Source of the DNA: Crotalaria pallida | Taxonomy: Eukaryota; Streptophyta; Magnoliopsida; Fabales; Fabaceae | Direction: 5' to 3' | NCBI GenBank assembly: GCA_037953625.1 | Contig: CM075650.1 | Location: 145,171,206 to 145,235,205 of the forward strand | DNA length: 64,000 bases | In this document: positions 1-11,864 of the stretch, piece after piece | Numbering within the stretch: the stretch's first letter is position 1 | Layout: each line of letters starts with the position of its first letter | Notes under the pieces: model-generated | The model's database searches: none | What the model was told of the DNA's origin: nothing | The model's input: the letters and a program-made list of their open reading frames with translations, nothing else | Position numbers and translations under genes: made by a program

Positions 1-251
1 AATGGAGAAAAGAATGTCAGGATGATGTCACGATAGAGGTGACTAGTGGGTTGGCTAGTCGGAGAAGCTGCTGGAAAACATTGATGGCTGCAATAGCCGA
101 CATCGAACACCGGCTTACTCTAGAAAAGAAAAGGTGTTGGAAAGAAGTCTCAACAAAGAGAGTTGACAAATCAGAGTTCTAGATTTTTTGGGAACTTAAT
201 AGTGGAAAAGTGAAAGGAGAGGTCATGGAGGATGATACCGCTTTGATACCA
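1..251 (-). mobile_element. Edge of a copia element: leader and primer-binding site
   Basis: The minus strand holds TGGTATCAAAGC (240-251), the initiator-Met-tRNA-type primer-binding site used by many plant copia elements. It directly abuts the LTR that follows. Bases 1-239 would be untranslated leader or start of the internal region; I see no convincing gag reading frame. The rest of the element lies left of the window. Confidence 0.6.
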
Positions 252-600
252 TGTTGAATTGAAAAGTTTTAGGTTAGGGAAAAGGAAAAGAGAGGATAGA
301 GAAAATCAAAATAATATAACAATACATCCTAGTGTAAAATACTTGTAGTGTTTTATTAATATTTCTTCTATATTTTGTATAGAGAGTTGTATTCTTCTAG
401 TATAAGAGAGAGTGCCATTGTTCTCTACTTATATTTAGAAAGAGGTTGTAACTTTTCCCCATCACTTAATGAGAACCTTCTATTATTGCCCTGTGATTTT
501 CTCCCGAAAGAGTTTCCATGTAAAATATTTGTGTCAGTTCCTAATTTTTCTCAACTCTTTTAGTTGTGTGATATTGTTTCCATAACCCTGGTACTCAACA
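252..600 (-). repeat. Copia-type LTR, 349 bp
   Basis: The segment starts TGTTGA and ends TCAACA, inverted termini typical of copia LTRs, with a primer-binding site next to its left end. It is therefore the 5' LTR of a minus-strand element. The right flank is TATTC; the matching duplication lies outside the window, so completeness cannot be tested. Confidence 0.6.
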
Positions 601-656
601 TATTCCTGGTTTTTTCGGTTTGACCAACATGTCCATTCTTTAGGTTTTAACAACCT

Positions 657-659
<3 letters not shown>

Positions 660-709
<50 letters not shown>
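660..709. repeat. (AT)n microsatellite
   Basis: About 25 AT dinucleotides, uninterrupted. The small open frame across it is only the repeat translated as YIYI. Confidence 0.95.
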
Positions 710-710
<1 letters not shown>

Positions 711-957
711 CCCGGCCAAGGGCAAGGGCCATAGGGTTGACTGTACTGGGCCATGAGTTTTAGGGGCTCCAAATAAAAATTAGGTCCTTTTTTGTTATGT
801 ATATTAACATTTTTTAATAACTTTCTTACAATACTTTGTTATAACTCAATTGGTCATTGTACCTTAATTTTATTTTTGTGGCAATAAAAGTGAGTTTACT
901 AATGTCATTATTCTCTCTTGCCCAAATAACATAAAACTCACTTTTATAATTATTATT

Positions 958-1470
958 GGTTTATTTAAGTTTTTAGTCCCTGAACTTAGGTGCTCTTTTG
1001 GAATTGGTCCTTAAACTTTTTTTTTCGATGCTTTGAGTCCCTAAACTTTGCTCAAATTTTGGAAATGATCTTTTCATCACTTAAGTGGTGATATGATCAA
1101 GGATATGTCATGTCACCTTGGCCACATCGATAGGTAACTTACCGGATGATGCCACGTGAATTTTTTAAATTTATTAAAAATAAATAAAAATTGTATATAT
1201 TTTTTAAAGAAAATCAAATCTGTAAATAAATTTTAAAAAAATATTTTTTAGTAAAAAAATTATGTAGTGTCCTGTGGCTCAATATAACATGTCACTCGTC
1301 GATAGTGTGAAAGTGACGTGACATGTCGTCAGCTATATCATCACTTAAATGACGAAAAGACTATTTCCAAAAATTAAACAAAGTTCAGGGACCCAAAACA
1401 TTGAAAAAAAAGTTTAAGGACCAATTCCAAAAGAGCACCTAAGTTCATGGACTAAATTGTTAAATAAGCC
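958..1470. mobile_element. Foldback element, GGYTTATTT family (MULE-like MITE)
   Basis: The left arm starts GGTTTATTTAAG and reads into a 'tttttagtccctgaactta' block. The right arm is its inverted complement, ending TTAAATAAGCC. The same ends occur in the elements at 2438, 4998 and 5576, which have 9-bp target duplications. Here the flanks are not a clean 9-bp match, perhaps because another foldback unit abuts the right end. There is no coding potential. Confidence 0.6.
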
Positions 1471-1736
1471 ATTAATTATGTCAGGGGTCCTTGTAGTTTC
1501 AGGTGATTTTGTGATATACCCTTATCTTTTTTTTTTCAATGTTCATGCCCCTCAGCCCGATTCCGGCCAAAATCTGCACACTAAGACCGCCACGTGGCAG
1601 TGACTTAATTTTGAACATTGAAAAAAAGGATACTTTTACCGACTTCTAGTAGGAGGGCATGAACATTGAAAAAAAAAGGATAAGGGTATGTCACAAAATC
1701 ACCTGAAACTACTATGACTCCTTACATAATTAAGCC
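1470..1736. repeat. Foldback repeat abutting the previous element
   Basis: Long inverted arms: a block containing 'gtagtttcaggtgatttt' and 'cccttatc' on the left returns inverted on the right, ending TAATTAAGCC. It is about 265 bp and non-coding. The outer flanks (TATTATT at 951-957 and 1737-1743) hint that this and the previous element may have moved as one unit. Confidence 0.5.
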
Positions 1737-1790
1737 TATTATTTTTTTAAAAAGTAAGCTTATTTTGAACATTAAGTAATAATCTTTCTA

Positions 1791-1837
<47 letters not shown>

Positions 1838-1838
<1 letters not shown>

Positions 1839-2111
1839 TATCACCATTTCACGTTAAGTGTCTTTTAGCATGAAAAATTTGTTTCTATATGTCGCTTTTT
1901 ATAAAATCAATACAATAATAAATACTCTTTTGACAATTTTATTCTCACCTAATTAAGAAGGGAGATAGTAAGTAAAAAAATAAAGTAAATATAATTATAA
2001 GAGAGATAAAAGATAAATTAAGTGAACACCACATTAATTTAATTAAAAAAACACTACATTTCTCAATCCGAGTTAAATTCTAAATGAACACCTAAAGTGA
2101 AATGGGCGGAG
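1838..2111. mobile_element. Stowaway-like MITE, about 274 bp
   Basis: Left end CTATCACCATTTCAC matches the inverted right end CTCCGCCCATTTCAC, a Stowaway (Tc1/mariner) type terminus. The right flank is TA; the left flank has decayed to CA. An (AT)n tract lies directly to the left at about 1798-1832. Confidence 0.5.
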
Positions 2112-2437
2112 TAGTTATAATTGAGTCTTTCTAACATTTGCACTAAGTGTATAGAATAAACAAACAATAATAATAATAAACATCGTCGGAAATTTAAACA
2201 ATCATTTTTTAATTTACTAAACGTATCATTTTCTCATGAATATTTACTTTTTAACGTTTCTTTATCTTTTGAATCTAGAGCATAAGTTAGAAAAGCTTAT
2301 TATAATTAGAAATAGTATTTATATAATTATATTATTATATAATATTTTTATTTTTATTTCGACTCTTTTTTAGCATTTTGTTCAAACTCCGCCTCAAAAG
2401 TTTCTTTATTTTTAAACTTTTCTAATAATAGAATTAA
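2112..2437. other. AT-rich intergenic, nothing recognised
   Basis: No gene, repeat end or RNA motif seen. The last nine bases (TAGAATTAA) are the target duplication of the next element. Confidence 0.6.
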
Positions 2438-3398
2438 GGCTTATTTAAGTTTTTGGTCCTTGAAAGTTGACCGAGTTTTGGTTTTAGTCCCTATCTTTTA
2501 TTTGACCGATCTTGATCCATAAAAGTTTAAATTTTTTGGTTTTGGTCCCTGTCATTAGGGATACCGGTCAAGGTCCTTAAAAGTTTAAAATTTTTTTGAT
2601 TTAGTCCCTACCGCTGTTAGTAAAATACAATTAATTGATGACATGGTTAACAGATTGCCACATCAGCATATGTCATGTGCCTGTGCAATAATGAGTCGCT
2701 CCCACGTTTGCAGATGACATAGATAACACGGCAAGACACACAAAACTCTAGCCACGGTTGGCCCAAGGTTGCCTAACTTACATGAGTCTAATAATTTAAA
2801 CAAACTCATAGTCATTATTGGAGTATGTAACATTCAATTCTTGCATAAATATTTTGATGTATGTGGGACATCAGATGAACTAAAATATTATAATGTTTAG
2901 TCTTTCGCCCTTTCTGTTTATATAATAAATCAAATATATAATAAAACTCATGTCTTATCCTATATTGTTCTTACATGTCTACTGTTTTTACATATCATCT
3001 GTCAACGTGACAACAACTCATTATTATACTAATATGGCAGGAACCAAAACAAGAAATTTTACCCATGACATACTGATGTGGCAATCTGTTAGTCATGTCA
3101 GTAATTAACAGTATTTTACTAATATGGAAGGAACCAAAACAAGAAATTTTAAACTTTCAAGGACCTTGACCGGTAAAAAAAAGGGACTAAAACCCAAATT
3201 TGGTTAACTTTCAGGGACCTTTTACTTTAAACAAAAAGACACACCGTTAGCCACGTCATCAATTAACGGTTGATCCTTAACGACAAGGATTAAAATAAAA
3301 AAATCTAAACTGTTAAGCATCAAGACCAGTCAAATAAAAAGATAGGGACTAAAATCAAAAGTTGATCAACTTTCAGGGACCAAAAACTTAAATAAGCC
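2438..3398. mobile_element. MULE-like MITE with 9-bp duplication, 961 bp
   Basis: Starts GGCTTATTTAAG and ends CTTAAATAAGCC, flanked on both sides by TAGAATTAA (2429-2437 and 3399-3407). A 9-bp duplication is the mark of Mutator-like transposition. The interior contains further inverted copies of 'agtccctat'/'atagggact' blocks, so the element is internally repetitive. No transposase is encoded, so it is non-autonomous. Confidence 0.85.
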
Positions 3399-3407
3399 TA
3401 GAATTAA

Positions 3408-4207
3408 TTATTGTTGTAAATCGTGTAAGTTTATAAGTATTAATAATATTTTGGAAAAATTCCTATATTAAGATAAATGCTATTCAAACTTTGTTGTTAA
3501 ATTTTTTTTTATTACAAGTTTTTCAAATACTATTAGTAAGTGTTTTAAATTAGGAGCCCCAAATTTTTTTTCTTGCCTCGAGCCTATAAAATATCAGGAC
3601 CAACCTGTATATATAGTTTACTACATAAATCTAGCTTTTAAACAATGTACTGGAAAATATGGTCACTCGTTAAAAAAAAAAAAAAAGAAAAGAAAGAAAA
3701 TATGGTCACTCAATCACCTTTTGAAAAAATCAATGTAATAAATATTATTAGTCTATATTTCATGTTGCCAATTGCAAGGAGAGTTGAGTGAGATCCAAGT
3801 ATGCACGCTCAGTGATTAGCTTATTCTTGGAGTTCCCTCTCTCAGTCTCTCCCACATGCACCGATTATGACTTCGAGAACCCAGAAATAAATGATACAGT
3901 GAAACCTTACTCAACACAGGAACAAACTGAGCTTAGAATCACACAGTTTTTATATCTGATTAAACTATAGTACACCCACAGTTCAAGGTTTTAAACAGAG
4001 GTTAACACCGGTTTCGGAAATTCCCAAAACATTAAAACGCACTATAATTTATAATTATTGTTGAAATGCAAATTTGATGACCCACAAAGTCTTAATATTT
4101 TAAGATACGTATCTCGAACTGAAATTTAAAATCTTAGTCCGGCACCAATTATGATATTCGTGGAGGAGGCCAAAAATTAACTTAATTAAAGTTTCACAAT
4201 TTTTTTT
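3408..4207. other. Intergenic, nothing firmly identified
   Basis: AT-rich. Around 3550-3610 the text 'gagccccaaatttttttt' is an inverted echo of 'ggggctccaaat' near 764, suggesting the 0.7-3.6 kb stretch could be one older element with the MITEs nested inside it. I could not define ends. Confidence 0.4.
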
Positions 4208-4340
4208 ATAAGCAAACAATTTTTTTTTTGTTTACATGGGAGGTCTGGGACTAGAACCCATAACCTGGGGAAGGGGAAATCCTAAATGTCCCTGCAGCCA
4301 CCAATTTGATTGTCTTACGCATACATAAGCAAACAATTTT
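4208..4340 (-). mobile_element. tRNA-derived SINE with 16-bp duplication
   Basis: On the minus strand the body has a near-perfect RNA polymerase III B box (GGTTCTAGTCC against GGTTCGANNCC) and a weaker A box-like GTGGCTGCAGGG about 45 bases upstream. It ends in an A tail, seen as a T run on the plus strand. The 16-bp sequence ATAAGCAAACAATTTT flanks it at 4208-4223 and 4325-4340, a duplication length typical of target-primed reverse transcription. The body is only about 100 bp. SINE subfamily not recognised. Confidence 0.7.
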
Positions 4341-4664
4341 ATTAAAATAAGAATATATTTATGTATTATATATGATACACATGAACCCCATATTTCATGA
4401 CAAGAATTTAATATACAATTATTTACTCAAAATAAACCAAAATCAACAAATAGCATTACACATTAATTTACTTTAAGCGGACCTTAGTATCACAAATCCG
4501 TTCAAATACAAGGAATGATGGTTGGGATATGTCAACACCATGAAGATGCCACGACTTTAAGCAATCATGACATGGGACCAATACATGTCACATCTCTCTC
4601 TCTATACATATACAGAGGGTTGTAAGGTTTTGATGAGAAAATTAAAATCAAGAAATAAATATTA

Positions 4665-4938
4665 CTTCCTCATGTCCTGTAATAAAAAAAAATAACTGAA
4701 ATAACATTTATTAAAAAATTTAATTGAATATATTAAATTTTTTTAAAACAATAAAAAGTATAACTACTTTTAAAAAGTTGTATTGAGAATGAAACAAAAA
4801 TTAAATGAGATCACTACTTTCTATAAACATTTTAGGAATAATTGTATCGAGAATAGAAAGTTAATTAATTTATTTTTATATTTAGGACCAAAATATGTAT
4901 GCACCCTCTTTCTTTTTTATAACAGGTACCGAAGGGAG
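4665..4938. mobile_element. Stowaway-like MITE, 274 bp
   Basis: TA-flanked (4663-4664 and 4939-4940). The left end CTTCCTCATGTCCTGTAATAA pairs with the inverted right end CTCCCTTCGGTACCTGTTATAA. The small open frame inside is not a gene. Confidence 0.7.
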
Positions 4939-4997
4939 TACACGACTATGGTGTTGCGATGTATAATGCAGAAAAAGAAAGGTATAATTAAAATTAA

Positions 4998-5531
4998 GGC
5001 TTATTTAAGTTTTTAGTCCCTGAACTTAGGTACTCTTTTGAAATTAGTCCTTGATCTTTTTTTTTGTTGCTTTGGGTCCCTAAACTTTTTCAATTTTTGG
5101 AAAATGACCTTGTTGTTGCTTAAGTGATGGTATGACCGATGAAATGCTACATAACCTTCGCAGTATTGATAGATAACATACTAGATGATGCCACGTGAAT
5201 TTTAAAGATTAAAAAAAATTCAAATTTATTAAAAATAATTAAAAATTGAATTTTTTTTAAAAAAAGAAAATAAAATCCTTTAATAATTTTGAAAAAAAAA
5301 TTTAATAAAAAAAAATCATGTGGTGTTACAAAACGCTACATAGCACTTCATTCTTCGATGTCGGACAAGTGACGTGACATTTCATTGGTCATATCATCAC
5401 TTAAGCAACAACAGGGTCCTTTTCCAAAAATTGAAAAAGTTTAGGGACCCAAAACAACGAAAAAAAAGATCAAGGACCAATTCCAAAAGAGCATATAATA
5501 TAAGTTCAGGGACTAAAAACCTAAAAAAACC
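4998..5531. mobile_element. MULE-like MITE with 9-bp duplication, 534 bp
   Basis: Begins GGCTTATTTAAGTTTTTAG and ends with its degenerate inverted copy. TAAAATTAA flanks it on both sides (4989-4997 and 5532-5540). Same family as the elements at 958 and 2438. Non-coding. Confidence 0.85.
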
Positions 5532-5575
5532 TAAAATTAAAATAGAAGTGTAAGACCTTTTCTATATAATATATA

Positions 5576-6061
5576 GGCTTATTTATTCTTTTGGTCCCTA
5601 AAAATTCAGAATATTTTGGTTTTAGTCCCTATAAGTTATTTTGACAAGACTAATCCTTAATTTTTCAAAACATTTTGGTTTTGATCCACTCCATTATAAA
5701 AAAAACTGTTATTTACTGATGTGGCTAGCAGAAAATCATATCAGCAGTCACGTAGTGTGAGGAGACACCAAATAAGAGATATGACATGGATGATACAGAT
5801 CCATGAACACAAAATGCTCTCATATGCAAAATGGTCTCATACGCAAAATTTTGCATTTATGGACCTGAATCATCCATGTCACAATACTTATTCGGCGCTA
5901 GCTCACACCACGTAGCTGTTGGTGAGGATTTCCGTTAACCACATCAACGAATAATTAATTTTTTCAAACAGATGGGACGAAAAACCAAAATGTTTGAAAA
6001 ATTAAAGACAATCAAAATAATTTTCAGGGGCTAAAATCAAAACACACTGAAATAATAAGCC
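5576..6061. mobile_element. MULE-like MITE with 9-bp duplication, 486 bp
   Basis: Begins GGCTTATTTATTC and ends AATAATAAGCC, with TAATATATA on both sides (5567-5575 and 6062-6070). It sits only 44 bp right of the previous element, so the family inserted twice almost in the same place. The 64-codon open frame within it is fortuitous. Confidence 0.85.
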
Positions 6062-9000
6062 TAATATATATTTCTTGCTTATACGACTTGGACTTCCTCT
6101 TCGTGCACCCTTAATCTGGACTAGCTGAAATCCTCACGCCAAGGAAACCCATTCTCGGGAAATTAAGTAGCTGGCAGTATATGGAGTATGACCATCCAAC
6201 AAATACGTTAACATATCTACTTTCACTCACAAACTAGTATGACCTAGCCTTGTTTCCTTTCTTCTTCTTTTTTTTTTTTTTTTTTTTTTTTTTTTCTCAT
6301 TTACATGTTTTCATCGTAGTAATTTGTATCACATACATCATAGCCTCTATCTGTCTCTGCTTATGTGGTTTCAAATTATACTTAGCACACTAGCACAAAA
6401 AAGATGCCCTGACTTGTAATTTCTTTAGAAATATATATATGAAGCATATATGCGGTTTCAACGTAGGATAACAGAAAAATATATATGACAAAATTGAACT
6501 TTAGTTTCCAATGATTATCACGATGACACGAACATTTCTTCTAGTTTAAAAATGATACCGATTTTTTTTTCTTCCTATTTTACGGTTTATGTTACACTCT
6601 CCATATGATAAAGAATCAGTTTAAAATTAAGAAGATTTTTTTACTTCATCTAAATTATTTATCTCTGAACTCGGGGCAGATGCTACATCTGTTCATCAGT
6701 TTTCAACAAACAAGAGGATAAATAGACGTGAACGTGACTTAATATACAAAATGAGAAGGCGCATCTTTGATTCTGCGGTGAGTTAGTCCAGAGAATCAAT
6801 TTTGAAATGCTAATGTTATTAACAGTTGCTTATACTCCAACAGTTATTTTTGCTCCAATGTAATTTTGGGATCAGAATTGATTTTCTGACCCGTAACCAA
6901 ATATGCTAAAGATCAACCTAATATTTTGAACTAGAGTGTGTTCACTATCACGGCAAAGCTCGGGGGTATTGACACAATGTAGCTTAACTTGAACCTGGAT
7001 GCATAAATTTGAATATTCATTATGCATAGACGAATAATAAAATTAAGGCAAAATTATATCTTTTGCTCCTTAAATTATTTATTTGTTTTAAAGTGGTGTT
7101 GAAGATTTTTTGTTTGAGAGTGGTTGTTCTTCAAGTTTACTTTAGTTAACAATGTTGATCCTTTCGTCAAATTTTCCGTTTTCGGTTATCTTCTCTAACG
7201 AAATTTTGTTTTTCTGTCAATATTTTTTGGCGAAAATCCATTTTTTCGACAAATATCTTTTATCTCTAACTCACATTTATTTCCAACTCCACTAATCTCA
7301 TCACACCGCCACCTTTTGAACATGGCGGAGAATGGTGGATGATGAACTGATGATGATGTAAAAAACTTTACACCGTCAGTGCATACTCATTATTCTCAAC
7401 TAATAAATGCATGAAGTATGATTTCCCATTAAAATTTGCTTTGAAACAAAGATGAGTCACTGAGAGGGTTTGCATCTTGGTTAAGTTATAGTAACAAATG
7501 CAATTTTCCCTTTAGTCATTACAAAGCTTTTATTTCTTGATAACAAAAAACTAACTTCTTTTTTTTTTAAAAAAAATATTACACATTTAAATCGCCAAAT
7601 TAATTTGAATTCTTCAAAGATTTCACTGTTTTGATTTAATGTGATTCTTTGTAATATTCGATCCTTTTTTTTTTATTATGAACCGGATGTATATTTTATA
7701 TGAATTAGTTTAAATTTTGTTAATAGAACTGCTGTTAACGACAAATCCATATGATTTCTACCAATATTTAATAAAGATATATTTCAAAAACTCAAAACTT
7801 TTAATTAAGTCGGAACAATTTTTTATTAGTTGATCTAAGTGTAAAGCATATATACTTGCCCCTTCTTTGGTTATACAGGGTAGCTAGTTGTAAAAATGCC
7901 TCTTCAGTCATAATAAATGAGGGAAAAGAAAATATGAAGTGAGCACACATTAAGTATAATTAATAATTTGAAATTAATAGGTTCGACTAATTTCGTTTTT
8001 ATTTATTGATCATTTATCATAAACTTACAAATTAATAAAATTAATTTATTTTTATTAATTTACATAAATTTTTAATTTTTTTTTAATATTTATCTTTCCA
8101 TCAACTATTTTTTATACATCGACCAAAGTGAAATAGCAGATATTAATATTATATTGAACTTTTTTAAAAAAATAGCTAAATAAAAATAAAATTAAAAAAA
8201 TAGATAAAAAGAAACAGAGATGGTGACAATTGAAGAAACTGTTGTGTGAAACGCATTCCTAATAATGAGTGATTCATACAGTAAACTCCAAAACCATAGC
8301 ATAGAAAAGCAAATGAGAATCTCTGCAGAAGATGACTCTATATTATATTCTTCGGCTAGCAATATCCGATACAAAGGATAGATGATAATGCATATTGTAC
8401 TTCAACTGTATAATACACAAATGATAGCTAACTTGACTTAGGAATTGAAATAGCTCATCAGTTGTATATATAATTCCAATAATATATACATACACCAAAT
8501 TTCTCATAAGTTTGCTTCTGACTCAACATGGTGATGAAGATCACAACCATACCTTTTGTCTCCCGCAACTTCAGACAGAAACTCTGATTCTTCAAATGCA
8601 CAGATTAACATGTTTATGAAATGTGACCATAGTCATGAACCAGAGCTGTCACGTGCAAATTTAATTCTAGCCAACAATACCAGAGATTCCTTACCAAATT
8701 GAAATTACATACATAAAATACATATAAAGCAAGTTTTCTCCCACTTGATTATTGTCCCTTTGCTTGCTCCATGAAAAGGAAGAAGAGAAAATTGGTACAC
8801 ATATACCAAGTTGGCGTTGTGTCTACATCAGCTATTCACTTGAGGCTGGGGAAGAAATGGTACGTTAATCATAGAATGGAGTAGCAATTTCTATTTTCTA
8901 ATAAGGTAGCTACTTTAGCATGAAAGGAATATAAGAAATTAACGTTTAACCAACCTTATCTAGGGAGAAATTTGGACATTAATAAATAATAATATAGCTT

Positions 9001-9177
9001 AAGACAATAAAAAGGGAAAAAATAAATATAAAAAAGTACAGCCGGACTTTAACAACATCCGGTATTAAATCCTAATATACTGTTCATTTGTTACTTTATT
9101 ATTCCACCGTGGTGGTGCATCTAATTAAGCAAGAGTGAAAATAAATGGAATAATTATTTTCAGTCTGCAAATTATAT
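6062..9177. other. Intergenic, 3' side of LBD15
   Basis: AT-rich non-coding DNA with a T28 run at 6268-6295. Bases 7331-7400 are one arm of the foldback MITE found whole at 57712-57873 (shared 'tgtaaaaaactttacaccgt'). No other gene was found. Confidence 0.6.
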
Positions 9178-10415
9178 TTAACCAAAATAGGAAATATTAT
9201 CACTTGAAATTCTGCTATAACTGGTGGGAGTAGCCCTCTGTTGCATATACATGGAAGAAGAAGAGGAGGAGGTTGGAGGAAGAGGAGGTGGCGGCGGTGG
9301 CGGTGGAGCAATAATAGTTGAAACATCACCAGAGGAAGGGAGCATTGTTGCAACATGAGAGGAGGGTATCATGTTAGCTTCCCTGAGTTTGTATTTTAGT
9401 ATTTCTGCTCTTATTGCATTCACTTCAGCTTGTAAAGTTTGAACTTGCTGTTGCAAAGCAGAAATTGCACCCATGCATCCATACACAGGGTCTCTTAGCC
9501 TCACATTAGCCTCATATACTAGACTATTTGCAGCATCAGCTCTTTGACACTCTGGTACCTCCTAAAACACATCATATACCATACATAATTATATTTTTTG
9601 GTCCTTAAAAGTGAACCTTAATTTGCTTGTAAAATCTAGTACTAGTGGAATAATATATGCATATGTGTTATATCATAAAACAAGGTGGCGATGTGTACAA
9701 GGTTTCAACCTATTGAGGTTCATAGAGAGTAAATGTTCATCATAGCGCTGAGGCTCACCCTCTACATATGATATATCATATAATTCAAAAGTTAATTAGC
9801 CAAGGACCAAGGTTATGTATCTATATATACATACCATTAGCATCTTTGAGACGTTGCTAGCACCAAAAACTTTGTGGACAGAAGCAAACTTTTGGGGCTC
9901 GTGTGGAGAGAAATATGGAGAAAAGGGACATTCTTGGGCACATCTTCGTCTCAAAAGCTTGCATGCTGCACAAGGGGTAATGGTATTTAGGGTTCCAGGA
10001 GGGCCCAACATATGTCTTCTTCCCATATGAGAAGAAACATCTCCTTCCCTCTTTATCTTCTTGCCTATCTCATCAAATCTCTCCCTATATATAGCACAAC
10101 CATGAAATTTAGAAGAAGTTAACCCAACAAATAAATTATCTACTATCCCTTTTTAAGGGAGGAAAAATAAAAGGCAAATTCAGTTCCATAAAGGGCTAGC
10201 TAGACTAACCCCTTCAAAAAAAAAAAATGGTTGGACTACATTCAAATTTTTCATAGAATTTTCTTTAAAAAAAATTAAAAAAACAGGAAATTTATCATAG
10301 AGTATCCACTATTGTTTGAAAAACAAGATTTCATATGATATAAAAAGTTCCAAGCTAGGAAGAAGAAGTTAAGATATGGAGAGGAGATTTGAGTGTTTTA
10401 CCTTTCTCTGGACAT
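9178..10415 (-). CDS. LBD15: LOB-domain transcription factor, LBD15-like
   Basis: Three exons on the minus strand: 10415-10402 (14 nt), 10084-9835 and 9561-9178. GT-AG introns are at 10085-10401 and 9562-9834, giving 215 residues. The plant-specific LOB domain has the zinc-finger-like C-x2-C-x6-C-x3-C (Cys 43, 46, 53, 57), the GAS block around FASVHKVFGASNVSKML (71-87) and a leucine-rich coil at about 119-143. A proline run and a serine-rich tail follow, ending YFG. I chose the upstream ATG because the joined first exons read MSRERERFDEIGKKIKRE, which matches the LBD15 N-terminus as I remember it; the ATG at 10026 would lose 24 residues. LBD15 (ASL11) is a class I nuclear regulator linked in Arabidopsis to vascular and meristem development. 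Orthology is by eye, but the family is certain. No disabling changes are visible. Confidence 0.9.
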
Positions 10416-10478
10416 TCACGCATGCTCTCTATTCTCTAGGTATGAAGTAGGAGTCACTATGGTAGAGAGAATAATACT

Positions 10479-10509
<31 letters not shown>

Positions 10510-11864
10510 GCGCTAGAGAGTCCAGAAGGGAAGAAGAAAGGGAAATATGTAGAATGAGTGTGTGCTTAAAAGGCAAGGTATGCTAAGGACAAAGCTGTCC
10601 AGCTATATTTAATTTAAAAGAAACAGAGACGAAAGGGTTATATAATATATATCATGTAATATCTATATATATAGAGAGAGAGAGGGAGGGAGGGAGGGAG
10701 GGAGAGGAAAAAAAATGAGAATGAGTGAGTAAGAAAGTGTGATATGGAAGAAGATGGAAGCTGAGCTTGTTTGTTGGTAATGTTTTAAACCCCCCTGATT
10801 TATGTTATATACGAGGATTTTATGAATTATGGAGTCAGAGACTATTATAAGGATTAAGGAAAATGTGAACACTCATAAGAAGATCAAGGAGGACAAAGAG
10901 AGAGAGAGAGAGAGAGAAAGAGATCAAAATATGAGTGCCAGCTCTATGACTACTGCTTGCTCACGTGTGAGTTCTTAAATGTGTTTGACTTTCTTAATCT
11001 ACTTTCTGATTCAATTGCCGCCATGCATGTGGTTCTTGCTTCTTATTGAGGGCAAGACGATCTACCAAATTGGTCTTTTATACTTATATATTATCAAGAA
11101 ATTAAGCATGTTTATATGTTAATTCATCCTGTTGAGGAAAACAAAACAACCCTCGTGTGTTGTTTATTCAAGTCATTAGCCATTAAACAAATATACACCC
11201 CTTGTACTTAGCTTCCACAATTAAAAATGTAGGTATTTATCAAATTCAAAAGCACCCACCTTGAGGTCGAAAGTCGAATGAATATACCTGGAGTCTAGCT
11301 AGCTGCTTTTGAACAAAAATTGGTAATCAACAGTACTGCAAGTGTTTAATTATACGAGGAATGGGAGGGAGAACACCAACAGTAACATTTTATCACTTAT
11401 TTTTTTTTTATTAGTTCATTCATTTAGAAAATAGATAAACAATATCAAAGTGTGACATCCCATAGTTTATACGTACCATTCAATAAGTATTAGGATTGAT
11501 TAAAAAATATTAAATATATTTAAAATTCTTTATTTTATAGTTTTATAACAAATCCACACATTTGAACACATGAATTAATACAAAATGTGAAACAAGTTCT
11601 AAAAACAATAGTTAAAATGAGAAATTATGTTTTTACATTAATGAGAATGAATAGCGCATTGTTGTCACACATAAGATTAGATAGCAGATACTCTAACGGA
11701 TGAATTTATTTTTTTTTCTTAAATTTAGCGCAGACTCAATATATTAATATGATATATAAACTTTAAGGGAAAAGAATTTTATCAGAAAAAAAATCTATTA
11801 AGGAGTACCAGATACTCTGATCCACAGGTTTATAATGGCACAGAGATAAAGCGTTTATCATGGA
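10416..11864 (-). promoter_or_regulatory. LBD15 upstream region with GA tracts and a G-box
   Basis: Three GA/GGGA tracts (10479-10510, 10672-10707, 10897-10923) read as CT-rich DNA on the coding strand, common in plant 5' UTRs and core promoters. A CACGTG G-box core sits at 10962-10967, about 550 bp upstream of the start codon. A TATATTATATAA-like run lies near 10640-10655. The transcription start is not determined. Beyond 11000 I see only AT-rich DNA. Confidence 0.45.

Noticed and set aside
9099..9356. 85-codon frame overlapping LBD15 exon 3
   Set aside because: It is the proline/serine codon run of LBD15 read in another frame.
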